Shown piece by piece: positions 17,952 through 25,348 of a DNA stretch of 64,000 bases. The position numbers and the translations under genes were made by a program. The first letter of the stretch is position 1. Every line of letters starts with the position of its first letter. Where the stretch lies: contig NZ_JAKZFR010000006.1 of the NCBI RefSeq assembly GCF_022808935.1, positions 207,402 to 271,401 on the forward strand. The letters are read 5' to 3'. The notes beneath the pieces are model-generated. The model was given only the letters and a program-made list of their open reading frames with translations. It was not told where the DNA came from and did not search any database. The DNA comes from Geothrix sp. SG200. Lineage in GTDB: Bacteria; Acidobacteriota; Holophagae; Holophagales; Holophagaceae.

Positions 17952-18001
17952 TGTGGGGCCCCGCTTCGCAGGCTCCACTGGAGCCTGCTTCGCGACCCAC
18001 A
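17952..18001. repeat. Long imperfect hairpin between the two groEL-end copies
   Basis: A 9-bp perfect core (GCAGGCTCC/GGAGCCTGC, 17968-17988, ACT loop) is flanked by GCTTC direct copies and by an outer TGTGGG/CCCACA pair. It looks like a short hairpin repeat element. No gene is seen in 17894-18411. Confidence 0.5.
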
Positions 18002-18007
18002 TGGTCG

Positions 18008-18036
18008 CGGTATGGAAGGCATGTGTTGATCAGAAG
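18008..18036 (+). pseudogene. Degraded duplicate of the groEL 3' end
   Basis: The 18008-18036 stretch repeats the last codons and stop of groEL (17817-17845) with few mismatches: GGTATGGAAG-CATGT-TTGATCAG is shared. It encodes RGMEGMC then TGA, but no open frame leads into it. Another terminator-like hairpin follows it, as after the real gene. Confidence 0.6.
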
Positions 18037-18041
18037 CAACT

Positions 18042-18068
18042 GGCAGCCATCAGCTTTCAGCTGTCAGG
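18042..18068. repeat. AGCTGTCAGC-type short repeat
   Basis: GGCAGCCATCAGCTTTCAGC followed by TGTCAG; the same word family as at 6104-6180 and 29033-29060. Confidence 0.55.
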
Positions 18069-18070
18069 GA

Positions 18071-18098
18071 AACGCCCCGCGTGTGCGGGGCGTTTCTC
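18071..18098 (+). terminator. Second terminator hairpin downstream of groEL
   Basis: A 10-bp stem AACGCCCCGC/GCGGGGCGTT with GTGT loop, followed by TCTCGTTT. Similar in build to the groEL terminator at 17864. Confidence 0.7.
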
Positions 18099-18123
18099 GT
18101 TTCAGGCCGAAATAAAGGGGACT

Positions 18124-18152
18124 TTGACGTCCCAAGAACACGTTGCGATGTG
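18124..18152 (+). promoter_or_regulatory. Candidate promoter of the structured leader
   Basis: TTGACG (18124-18129), a 17-base spacer and GATGTG (weak -10). The only good -35 box before the leader. Confidence 0.3.
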
Positions 18153-18158
18153 ACAAAA

Positions 18159-18285
18159 CCCCACCCGCAGGGGGACTGAGGACGGAAGGGGAAAACCTCT
18201 CCCGATGGGGTGGGCTGGCGGCAAGATCCAGGCGGCCTAACCCGCGCCGTTCCTGGGAACTGCTTCGCGCAAGCGAGGCTTTTTT
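18159..18285 (+). ncRNA. Structured leader with intrinsic terminator (riboswitch-like), before the Fe-S/NrfD operon
   Basis: About 130 GC-rich bases that can fold: CCCACCC (18160-18166) pairs with GGGTGGG (18208-18214), CTGG pairs with CCAG, GGCG with CGCC, and GTTC-CTGG-GAAC forms a small hairpin. They end in a terminator hairpin at 18262-18279 followed by T6 (18280-18285). Its position, 127 bases before the first gene of a respiratory/two-component operon, suggests attenuation. The stretch from AGGGGAAAACC through GGCAAGATCCAGG to CGGCCTAA faintly resembles the GEMM-I (cyclic dinucleotide) core, but the 3' half of that consensus is not evident. Class is undetermined. Confidence 0.45.
18262..18285 (+). 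terminator. Terminator hairpin in the leader
   Basis: GCTTCGC / GCGAGGC (one G-T pair) with a GCAA loop followed by six T residues. It lies upstream of the operon, not after a gene, which is typical of attenuators. Confidence 0.75.
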
Positions 18286-18328
18286 CTTATATCAGACAAC
18301 ATCGTCATTTTTAATTGCTACCAAGGGG

Positions 18329-18357
18329 TTGACTATGATTCCGGCCGAATGGATGCT
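18329..18357 (+). promoter_or_regulatory. Candidate internal promoter before the Fe-S gene
   Basis: TTGACT (18329-18334), a 17-base spacer and GATGCT. A 7-bp hairpin (CCCGGGA/TCCCGGG, 18369-18387) follows. If active, this promoter would bypass the attenuator. Confidence 0.35.
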
Positions 18358-18411
18358 TCTTCCGAATCCCCGGGAATGTCTCCCGGGCACCTTGAAAAAG
18401 CAGGAGAACCC

Positions 18412-19191
18412 ATGGGCATGGGCCTTCTCTTTGACGCCACGCGCTGCATCGGATGCGGCGCCTGCAGCTCCGCCTGCAAGGAGCAGAACAAGCTACCGGG
18501 GAAGGTAGAGGAGGTGTTGACGGCCTACACCTGGACCACGGTCCAGGAGCGGGAGGGCCTCAACGTCCGGCGCCTGTGCATGCACTGCGAAGTCCCCACC
18601 TGCGCCTCCGTCTGCCCCGTGGGCGCCCTGAAGAAGACGCCGGAAGGCCCCGTGGTCTACGATGCCGAGCGCTGCATGGGCTGCCGCTACTGCATGATGG
18701 CCTGCCCCTTCGAGATCCCGAAGTACCAGTGGGACCGCCCCGTGCCCGTGGTCGGCAAGTGCATCATGTGCGCGGGCCGCCTCAAGGAGGGCAAGCCCAC
18801 CGCCTGTGCGGAGGCCTGCCCGGCGGAGGCCACCATCTTCGGGAAGAAGGAGGACCTGATCTGGGAGGCCCGGACGCGCATCCGCCAGAAGCCCGGCGCC
18901 TATGTCGACCACATCTACGGCCTCACGGAGGCCGGTGGAACCTCGGTCCTGATGATCTCCAACGTGCCCTTCGACAAGCTGGGCCTGAAGTCCAACCTGC
19001 CCGGGGAGCCCCCGGCCATGAAGACCTGGCAGGTGCTGTCCAACATTCCGGACTTCGTCGCGGTATGGGCCGTCTTCCTCTACGGGGTGCACTGGATCAC
19101 CGCCAGGCGCGAGGAGGTGGCGAAGGCCGCGGCCAACGGAAACGGGAACGGCCGCAACGGACAAGGCCACGGACGGGAGGACCGGTCATGA
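18412..19191 (+). CDS. 4Fe-4S ferredoxin-type electron-transfer subunit (HybA/NrfC/PsrB-like)
   Basis: A 259-residue iron-sulfur protein with four clustered cysteine motifs: CIGCGACSSAC, CMHCEVPTCASVCPVGAL, CMGCRYCMMACPF and CIMCAGRLKEGKPTACAEAC. These bind four cubane clusters as in the electron-transfer subunits of DMSO-reductase-type and hydrogenase complexes. A hydrophobic segment near residue 215-230 (FVAVWAVFLYGVHWI) may anchor it at the membrane beside NrfD. There is no Tat signal at the N-terminus, so it may face the cytoplasm. The ATG at 18412 has AGGAG five bases upstream; a frame extension to 18349 lacks one. Overlaps nrfD-like as ATGA. Confidence 0.9.
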   Translation: MGMGLLFDATRCIGCGACSSACKEQNKLPGKVEEVLTAYTWTTVQEREGLNVRRLCMHCEVPTCASVCPVGALKKTPEGPVVYDAERCMGCRYCMMACPFEIPKYQWDRPVPVVGKCIMCAGRLKEGKPTACAEACPAEATIFGKKEDLIWEARTRIRQKPGAYVDHIYGLTEAGGTSVLMISNVPFDKLGLKSNLPGEPPAMKTWQVLSNIPDFVAVWAVFLYGVHWITARREEVAKAAANGNGNGRNGQGHGREDRS

Positions 19192-20366
19192 ACACCACGC
19201 TCACCACGCCCGCCACGCTGGCCGGACGCCGGTTCCGCCCTGGCTTCTGGACTGCCGTCTTCGGAGTCCTCTTCCTCGCGTTCTGCACCGTCTCGGTGAT
19301 CCGCTACACCAAGGGGCTGGGTGCGGTCACCAACCTGAGCGACCAGTTCCCCTGGGGGCTCTGGATCGGCTTCGACCTCCTCTGCGGCGTGGGCCTGGCC
19401 GCCGGGGCCTTCACCCTCACGGCGGTGGTCCATCTCTTCAACCTGCGCCGCTACGAACCCATCGTGCGCCCCACCATCCTCACCGGCTTCCTGGGCTACG
19501 CCTTCGTGATCGTGGCGCTGCTCCTGGACCTGGGCCAGCCCTGGCGCATCTGGCACGCCATCGTCTACTGGAACACGCACTCGGTCATGTTCGAGGTGGC
19601 CTGGTGCGTGATGCTCTATACCACGGTGCTGGCAGTGGAGTTCTCGCCAGTGGTCTTCGAGTACTTCGGCTTCCACGCGCCGGCGAAGTTCATCCACCAG
19701 CTCATCACGCCCCTGGTCATCCTCGGCGTGATCCTCTCGACGCTCCATCAGTCCTCGCTGGGATCCCTCTACCTCATCGTTCCCAGCAAGCTGCACCCGC
19801 TCTGGTATTCGCCGATGCTGCCGCTGCATTTCTACATTTCGGCCATCGGGGCGGGCATCGGCATGATCGTCCTGGAATCCTACCTCAGCAAGCGGGCCTT
19901 CCACCGCCACCTGGAGATGGATCTCCTGGAGCCACTGGCCCGGGGCATGGTGGTGGCGCTCGGCATCTACGGCCTCATGCGGCTCCAGGGGATCGCCCGC
20001 AACCATGCGTTCGGAACGATCTTCGACCTCAGCTATGAAGGGCGCATGTTCCTCCTCGAGTTCGCGCTGGGCGTGGTGCTGCCTGTGGTGCTGATGTCCT
20101 TCCGGAGGCTGCGCACGAACCCCGATTGGCTGGTGGCGGGCGCCTTCCTCGCGGTGCTCGGGTTCGTCATGAACCGCCTCAACGTGAGCATCACGGGCAT
20201 GGAGGCGGCTTCCGGCACCCGCTACCTCCCCTCGGCCATGGAGATCACCGTCTCCCTCGGCCTCGTGGCCATCGGCATGGCGGTCTTCGCCTTCGCCGTC
20301 CGCACCTTCTCTGTCTTCCCCGAGGGGCCGGTCGCAGGCTCGAAGGAGCTGCCGAGGAGAGGCTAG
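19188..20366 (+). CDS. NrfD/PsrC-type polytopic quinone-interacting membrane subunit
   Basis: A 392-residue integral membrane protein with about ten helices, matching the NrfD/HybB family: WGLWIGFDLLCGVGLAAGAF, LLDLGQPWRIWHAIVYWN, HQSSLGSLYLIVPSKLHPLW and NRLNVSITGM are typical. NrfD subunits exchange electrons between the quinone pool and an Fe-S partner. The catalytic (molybdopterin or cytochrome) subunit of such complexes is not encoded here, so the pair may feed electrons to, or take them from, a partner encoded elsewhere, such as a multihaem cytochrome. Translationally coupled upstream; two bases separate it from the kinase gene. Confidence 0.93.
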   Translation: MNTTLTTPATLAGRRFRPGFWTAVFGVLFLAFCTVSVIRYTKGLGAVTNLSDQFPWGLWIGFDLLCGVGLAAGAFTLTAVVHLFNLRRYEPIVRPTILTGFLGYAFVIVALLLDLGQPWRIWHAIVYWNTHSVMFEVAWCVMLYTTVLAVEFSPVVFEYFGFHAPAKFIHQLITPLVILGVILSTLHQSSLGSLYLIVPSKLHPLWYSPMLPLHFYISAIGAGIGMIVLESYLSKRAFHRHLEMDLLEPLARGMVVALGIYGLMRLQGIARNHAFGTIFDLSYEGRMFLLEFALGVVLPVVLMSFRRLRTNPDWLVAGAFLAVLGFVMNRLNVSITGMEAASGTRYLPSAMEITVSLGLVAIGMAVFAFAVRTFSVFPEGPVAGSKELPRRG

Positions 20367-20368
20367 GC

Positions 20369-21901
20369 ATGCGAACCCGAATCGGCACGCGGCTCGTCCT
20401 GGGCGCTGGGCTCGCGACCGCGGTGGTGATCGGAGGCATGGCCTTCGCCGTCCTCCGATCCCACACGGCGCAGCTCCTCGCCGAACGTACCCGCAGCGCC
20501 GACCAGCTCAGCGAGACCATCAAGAGCGCCACCCACTTCGACATGCTGGAAAACCGGCGGGAGAACCTGCACCGCCAGATCCGGGCGGTGGGTGATCTGC
20601 GCGGGGAGGGCATCCGGAAGGTGCGGGTGTTCAACAAGGAGGGTCGCATCATGTTCTCCTCCGCGGAGGAGGAGATCGGAACCAGCCTGGATATCCGCGG
20701 CGAGGCCTGCTACGCGTGCCATGCCGAGGGACGTCCCCTGGAGCGCCTCGGCATCCAGGCCCGGGCCCGCACCTTCCGCGCGCCGGACGGGACACGTGTC
20801 CTGGGGCTCATCAACCCAATCCCCAATGAGCCTTCCTGCTCGACGGCGGCCTGCCACGCCCACAGCGCGAAGCAGAGCCTGTTGGGGGTCCTTGATGTGA
20901 ACGTGTCCCTGGCCGAGGTGGACCGCCAGATCAGCCGCAGCCGGATGCTGATGGGGCTTTCCGCCACCGTGGCCATCCTGGCGGGCGGCCTGATCCTCTG
21001 GCTCCTCAACCGGAGCCTGGTGGTCAAGCCCGTGGCGGCCCTCGTGGCGGGGACCCGCCGGGTGGGCGAGGGGGATCTCGGCACCACCATCCCCGTGAGC
21101 GGCAACCACGAGCTGGGCGAGCTGGCCGGGGCCTTCAACACCATGTCCCAGCGGCTGGCCGAAACCCAGCGCCAGCTGGCCCAGGCGGACAAGCTGGCCT
21201 CCGTGGGCCGGTTGGCCGCCGGGGTGGCCCACGAGATCAACAACCCCCTGACGGGCGTGCTGAGCTACGCCTCCCTGCTCCGCAAGCGGCTGGACGGCGA
21301 CAAGGAATCCTGCGATGACCTGGATGTGATCGTGCGGGAGACCGTCCGGTGCCGCGGAATCATCCGTGGCCTGCTCGACTTCGCCCGGCCCACCCCGCCC
21401 GCCCGCAAGCCCATGGATCTGAACGAGGTGGTTCGGCGGGCTGTGTCCGTGGTGATGACTCAGCTGTCTCTGAACCAGGTGGATCTGTCGCTGGACCTGG
21501 CGCCCCAGCTTCCTGTGGTTCACGCGGACGCGAATCAGATCCAGCAGGTGGCCGTGAACCTGCTGCTGAACGCCGGAGACGCCATCAACGGCGACGGCGG
21601 CATCATCAAGCTCACCACGCGGGCCGGCTCGGAGGGCTCTGTGGAAATGCTCGTCCAGGACAATGGACGCGGCATTCCGCCGGAAGACCTGCCGCGCATC
21701 TTCGAGCCGTTCTACACCACCAAGGGAAGCCATGGCACTGGCCTGGGCCTCGCCGTGAGCTGGGGCATCGTGGAAGCCCACGGTGGAACCCTGGAGGTCC
21801 ACAGCGGCCCGGGCCAGGGCACCTGCTTCACCCTCCGCATCCCCGCGTCCGCCGGTTCCGGCGAGGGCACCGGCCCATTCCCCATTCCCACCACCACCTA
21901 G
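20369..21901 (+). CDS. Sensor histidine kinase with periplasmic c-type haem motifs
   Basis: A 510-residue kinase. Order: TM1 (about 8-29), periplasmic domain (30-190), TM2 (about 193-214), HAMP (about 215-265), HisKA with VAHEINNPL (phospho-acceptor His288) and HATPase_c with N, G1 (DNGRGI), F (FEPFYTTK) and G2 (GTGLGL) boxes. The periplasmic domain carries CYACH (114-118) and CSTAACH (157-163), a CxxCH and a CxxxxCH haem-attachment motif, with the segment GLINPIPNEPSC between them. Such domains would bind covalent haem and sense redox or a small ligand. It lies directly after nrfD, so it likely reports on the same electron-transfer chain. The ATG at 20369 is the only start consistent with TM1. 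Confidence 0.92.
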   Translation: MRTRIGTRLVLGAGLATAVVIGGMAFAVLRSHTAQLLAERTRSADQLSETIKSATHFDMLENRRENLHRQIRAVGDLRGEGIRKVRVFNKEGRIMFSSAEEEIGTSLDIRGEACYACHAEGRPLERLGIQARARTFRAPDGTRVLGLINPIPNEPSCSTAACHAHSAKQSLLGVLDVNVSLAEVDRQISRSRMLMGLSATVAILAGGLILWLLNRSLVVKPVAALVAGTRRVGEGDLGTTIPVSGNHELGELAGAFNTMSQRLAETQRQLAQADKLASVGRLAAGVAHEINNPLTGVLSYASLLRKRLDGDKESCDDLDVIVRETVRCRGIIRGLLDFARPTPPARKPMDLNEVVRRAVSVVMTQLSLNQVDLSLDLAPQLPVVHADANQIQQVAVNLLLNAGDAINGDGGIIKLTTRAGSEGSVEMLVQDNGRGIPPEDLPRIFEPFYTTKGSHGTGLGLAVSWGIVEAHGGTLEVHSGPGQGTCFTLRIPASAGSGEGTGPFPIPTTT

Positions 21902-21910
21902 GAGGTTCCC

Positions 21911-23032
21911 ATGACCGCCCTGCTGATCCTTTTCATGTTCGTCGCCTTCGTGGGCATCGACTTCCTGGTGCGCACGAGCCTCCGCCGCATGCGGGAGAAG
22001 CGTGAGCGTCAGGCCCGGGAAGCGGTGCTGAACACCGCCATCCACCTCGACTTCACCTACGAAGCCAAGAGCCTGAAGCGCGTGGAGGTTCCCAATCCCA
22101 AGGCCAGGATCCTGGCGGTGGACGATGAGGGCGTGGTGCTCGACTCCTTCCGGCGGATCCTGGTGCTCGAAGGCTTCAGCGTGGACACCGTCGAGCACGG
22201 CCCCGAAGCCCTGGGCCTGATCCAGCGCCACGACTACGACTTCCTCTTCACAGACCTCAAGATGCCGGACATGGATGGCGTGGACGTGGTGAAGGCGGCC
22301 AAGCATCTCCGGCCAGACCTGGACGTGGTGGTGATCACCGGCTACGGCAGCATCGACACCGCCGTGCAGACCCTCCAGTTCGGGGCCTGCGAGTACGTCC
22401 AGAAGCCCTTCACGGCCGACGAACTGGCCGAGTTCGCGAAGAAGATCCTCATCAAGCGGGAGGCCCGCCTCGAGGCGCAGCGACGCCCGAACGTGCGCGT
22501 GGTGGCGCCGGAGATGGCCGAGGTCCTGTCCGCCAGCGAGTTCTGCGTGCCCGGCGGCGCGTTCCTGTCCACGGGCCACGCCTGGGTGCGCATCGAGCCC
22601 GAGGGGCAGGTCCGCGTGGGCATCGACGACTTCGTGCGGAAGGCCCTCGGCTCGGTGAAGGGCGTGGTGCTTCCAGAACGGGGGAAGACCGTGCGGAAAG
22701 GCGACATCCTGTTCACCCTGAAGGGCGCCTCCGGCGAAGTTCACGTGGCCGCGCCGCTCAGCGGCAGCGTCGAGCACCACAATGAGGGCCTTCTCTCCTC
22801 GCCTTCCGACCTCATGCACAGCCCCTACGATCGCGGCTGGGTCTGCCTTATGACGCCCAGCGACCTGGCCGGCGAGCTGGCGGCCCTCAAGATCGGGCAG
22901 CCCGTCATCGACTGGTACCAGGAAGAGATCACCCGCTTCAGGACCGCGGAGACGCCTCTGGCCGCCGGCACCCTGGATTGGTCCACCTTCGAGAAGCAGT
23001 TCCTGGGCCAGGGCGAGCACGCCCCGGTCTGA
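21911..23032 (+). CDS. Membrane-anchored response regulator with GcvH-like C-terminal domain
   Basis: A 373-residue protein. Residues 2-22 form a membrane helix, then a basic linker, a receiver domain (about 65-185; phospho-Asp115 in LFTDLKMPD, switch Thr in VITGYGS, Lys in YVQKPF) and a C-terminal domain (about 223-320) that follows GcvH: HAWVRIEPEGQVRVGIDDF, LPERGKTVRKGD, APLSGSVEHHNEGL, SPYDRGWVCLM. By a gapless comparison from memory with E. coli GcvH, the lipoyl-lysine position is Ser, with a Lys three residues earlier, so lipoylation is doubtful. There is no DNA-binding domain. AGGAGG site. Partner of the preceding kinase. Confidence 0.9.
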   Translation: MTALLILFMFVAFVGIDFLVRTSLRRMREKRERQAREAVLNTAIHLDFTYEAKSLKRVEVPNPKARILAVDDEGVVLDSFRRILVLEGFSVDTVEHGPEALGLIQRHDYDFLFTDLKMPDMDGVDVVKAAKHLRPDLDVVVITGYGSIDTAVQTLQFGACEYVQKPFTADELAEFAKKILIKREARLEAQRRPNVRVVAPEMAEVLSASEFCVPGGAFLSTGHAWVRIEPEGQVRVGIDDFVRKALGSVKGVVLPERGKTVRKGDILFTLKGASGEVHVAAPLSGSVEHHNEGLLSSPSDLMHSPYDRGWVCLMTPSDLAGELAALKIGQPVIDWYQEEITRFRTAETPLAAGTLDWSTFEKQFLGQGEHAPV

Positions 23033-23062
23033 GCCTCGGCGCCCGCGGGGAGAAGCCTGTCG

Positions 23063-23097
23063 GGAGAGCTTCGGGGACCTAGCCCTCGAAGCTCTCC
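23063..23097. terminator. Hairpin at the convergent end of the regulator and lipA genes
   Basis: An 11-bp perfect stem (23063-23073 with 23087-23097) spans the lipA stop codon. No T-run on either side, so termination is uncertain but the symmetric position between convergent genes supports it. Confidence 0.5.
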
Positions 23098-23963
23098 TTC
23101 GCGTGGTAGCTGGACCGCACGAGCGGGGCGGACTCCACCCGCTGGAAGCCCATCTCCAGGCCCTTCCGGCGGTACAGGTCGAACTCGGCCGGTTCCACGA
23201 AGCGGTCCAGGGGCAGGTGCAGCTCCGAAGGGGGAAGATACTGGCCGATGGTGGCGATGTCCACGCGGCTGCGCCGCCAGTCGGCCATCAGCTCGATCAC
23301 CTGCTCCGGCGTCTCCCCCAGGCCCACCATGATGCCGCTCTTCACGCGCATGGCCGGGGCGTGGACATCACGCCACTCCGCTGTCCGGCGCAGCACCGTG
23401 AGGCTCTGGGCGTAGTCGGCGTCCGGCCGCACCCGCCGGTAGAGGTGGGGCACCGTCTCGACGTTGTGGTTCAGCACATCGGGCCGGGCCTCCAGCACCG
23501 TGAGCAGGTCCGCCTCGCGGCCGCGGAAGTCGGGGATGAGCACCTCCACCCCACAGTGGGGCGACAGGGTGCGGATCCACTGGATGGTGGCGGCGAAGTG
23601 GGCGGAACCCCCGTCCGGAAGGTCGTCCCGGTTCACGGAGGTGACCACCGCGAACTTCAGGCCCAGGCGGGCGACGGCTTCGGCCACGCGCTGGGGCTCC
23701 TCCGGGTCCAGCTCGCCCGGGCGGCCCTTGCCCACATTGCAGAAGCCGCAGTGCCGGGTGCAGACGTCGCCCATGAGCATGAAGGTGGCCGTGCGGTGGA
23801 CGCCCCAGCACTCATGCAGGTTGGGGCAGCGGGCCTCCTCGCAGACCGTCACCAGCCGCTGCTCGCGGATGAGCCCCTCGACCTCCGCCACCACCTCTGG
23901 CGCCGGCACGCGGATCTTCAGCCAGTCGGGGCGGGGGCCGGGGAGGACAGGAGGTCGGGCCAT
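23079..23963 (-). CDS. lipA: Lipoyl synthase
   Basis: A 294-residue radical-SAM enzyme that inserts two sulfurs into octanoyl-lysine to make lipoate. Both clusters are visible: the auxiliary CEEARCPNLHEC and the radical-SAM CTRHCGFC. PDVLNHNVETVPHLYRRVRP, SGIMVGLGE and IGQYLPPSELHLPL are conserved family segments, and the C-terminal RSSYHAKE provides the conserved Ser ligand. The start at MARPPVLPG (23963) has GGAAAG upstream and gives a standard length. No lipB neighbour. It converges on the GcvH-like response regulator. Confidence 0.96.
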   Translation of the reverse strand: MARPPVLPGPRPDWLKIRVPAPEVVAEVEGLIREQRLVTVCEEARCPNLHECWGVHRTATFMLMGDVCTRHCGFCNVGKGRPGELDPEEPQRVAEAVARLGLKFAVVTSVNRDDLPDGGSAHFAATIQWIRTLSPHCGVEVLIPDFRGREADLLTVLEARPDVLNHNVETVPHLYRRVRPDADYAQSLTVLRRTAEWRDVHAPAMRVKSGIMVGLGETPEQVIELMADWRRSRVDIATIGQYLPPSELHLPLDRFVEPAEFDLYRRKGLEMGFQRVESAPLVRSSYHAKESFEG

Positions 23964-24013
23964 AGCTTTCCATTGTCGCTCAAGGGCGCCCGTTGGCGAG
24001 GTAGAATGGCCCC

Positions 24014-24829
24014 ATGTCCGACACCCCCCAGGAAGTTCCCGAATCCATGGCTGAAGGTGTGCCTGCGCCGGAGGTTCCAAAAACCTTCGAGCCTCCCAAG
24101 GGCTTCGAGACGAAGTTCCGGGGGCTTGCGCTCCATCTGTCGGCCTTCGAAGGCCCGCTGGACCTGCTTCTGCACCTCATCCACGAGCAGAAGCTGGACA
24201 TCCTGAACCTGCCCATGGCGGAGGTCACGCGGCAGTACATGGAATACCTCAAGCTCATGGAGGAGCTGAACCTGGAGATCGCGGCGGAGTTCGTGGCCAT
24301 GGCGGCCCAGCTGCTGCAGATCAAGTCCCGGCTCATGCTGCCCCGTCCGCCCCAGGAATCGGGAGAGGAGGATCCCCGCGAGGCGCTGGTGCAGCGCCTG
24401 CTGGACTACCAGCAGGTGAAGGCCGCGGCCCAGGCCCTGTCCGAGCGCGAGTCCGACTGGCAGAAGGTGGCCTTCGCCCCGGGCCTGGACCTGGAGGACC
24501 ACAAGCGCGTGGAGGACGAGCCCATCCGGGCCACGCTGTTCGACCTGCTCGGCGCCTACCGGGAGGCCCTCAAGCGCCTGCTCCCGCCGCCGCCGGTGGA
24601 GGTGCGGACCCAGCCCAAGACGCTGGAGCAGCGGGTGATGGAGGTGCTCCGCGATCTCCAGGATGGCCTGTGGAAGCCCTTCCAGGGCCTGCTGGGCCCG
24701 GCGCGGACCCGGGAGGAGCTGGTGCTGACCTTTCTGGCCCTTCTGGAGCTGGTGCGGACCGGCCGCATCTCCTTGGTTCAGGGCGAGGCATTCGGGGAGA
24801 TCCGCGTCAAGGCCTCCGAGGCCGCGTGA
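24014..24829 (+). CDS. scpA: Segregation and condensation protein A
   Basis: A 271-residue kleisin of the SMC-ScpAB complex. The signature FEGPLDLLLHLIHEQKLDIL (about residues 45-64) and AAEFVAMAAQLLQIKSRLML are nearly diagnostic; the C-terminal winged helix (VLTFLALLELVRTGRISLVQ) contacts the SMC head. A N-terminal extension of about 40 residues is rich in Pro and Glu. scpB is not adjacent; a membrane protein follows with a GTGA overlap. Nucleoid-associated. Confidence 0.95.
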   Translation: MSDTPQEVPESMAEGVPAPEVPKTFEPPKGFETKFRGLALHLSAFEGPLDLLLHLIHEQKLDILNLPMAEVTRQYMEYLKLMEELNLEIAAEFVAMAAQLLQIKSRLMLPRPPQESGEEDPREALVQRLLDYQQVKAAAQALSERESDWQKVAFAPGLDLEDHKRVEDEPIRATLFDLLGAYREALKRLLPPPPVEVRTQPKTLEQRVMEVLRDLQDGLWKPFQGLLGPARTREELVLTFLALLELVRTGRISLVQGEAFGEIRVKASEAA

Positions 24830-25299
24830 TCGAGGCGCCCGAGCACCTCCGGATGGCCTGCCGCCAAGCCCGCCTCGTGGGATTGGCCCTCTGCCTCGGC
24901 ACGCCCATCCTCGTCGGCGCCCTGATCCTGTCCGGTCTCCTGCCGCCCGGGAGCCATCCGCCGGAGGGGACGTATCTCCAGGTGGGCCATCTCTTCACCG
25001 GCCTGGTCTTCTTCTCCGCCGCCTGGGTGCTCTGGCGGCGCGGGGCGGTGCTGAAGGCCTTTGCCGGGATTCCCGCTGGGCAGCAGGCCGGCGTGGTCCT
25101 CCGGGAAACCCTCCTCTACGCGGCGCTGTTCGAGCTGAGCAGCCTCTACGGACTGGTGTACTGGCTGCTGGTGGGGGCCCACGCCCCGCGGCACGTATTC
25201 GGATTCATCGTGCTGTCACCGCTCCTGTTCCTGGCCTTCGCCCCCCGGCTCCGCCACTGGGCGAAACCGCTGGAATCAGGTCCCGGGGGCGGCAAGTGA
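24826..25299 (+). CDS. Small four-helix membrane protein, unknown
   Basis: A 157-residue protein starting at a GTG that overlaps the scpA stop (GTGA). Four hydrophobic segments are evident: LVGLALCLGTPILVGALIL, VGHLFTGLVFFSAAWVLW, LLYAALFELSSLYGLVYWL and FGFIVLSPLLFLAFAPRL. I do not recognise a family; it is probably an inner-membrane protein. The overlap points to co-translation with scpA, which is not an obvious functional partner. Confidence 0.7.
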   Translation: MIEAPEHLRMACRQARLVGLALCLGTPILVGALILSGLLPPGSHPPEGTYLQVGHLFTGLVFFSAAWVLWRRGAVLKAFAGIPAGQQAGVVLRETLLYAALFELSSLYGLVYWLLVGAHAPRHVFGFIVLSPLLFLAFAPRLRHWAKPLESGPGGGK

Positions 25300-25348
25300 G
25301 CCGCCTGGCATTATCCTGAGTGTCGCCAGTCGAGAGCCAGGGGGGGCC

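Noticed and set aside
18008..18036. Short frame ending in RGMEGMC as a real gene
   Set aside because: No start or upstream coding sequence; it is a remnant of the groEL end.
18159..18260. A tRNA gene in the leader
   Set aside because: No acceptor stem pairing and no GTTC-A/G-A-C T-loop; it is a structured leader instead.
20363..23020. An 885-codon open frame on the minus strand through the kinase and regulator
   Set aside because: Composition is His/Val/Gly/Ala-rich with no domains; the plus strand carries full kinase and receiver motifs.
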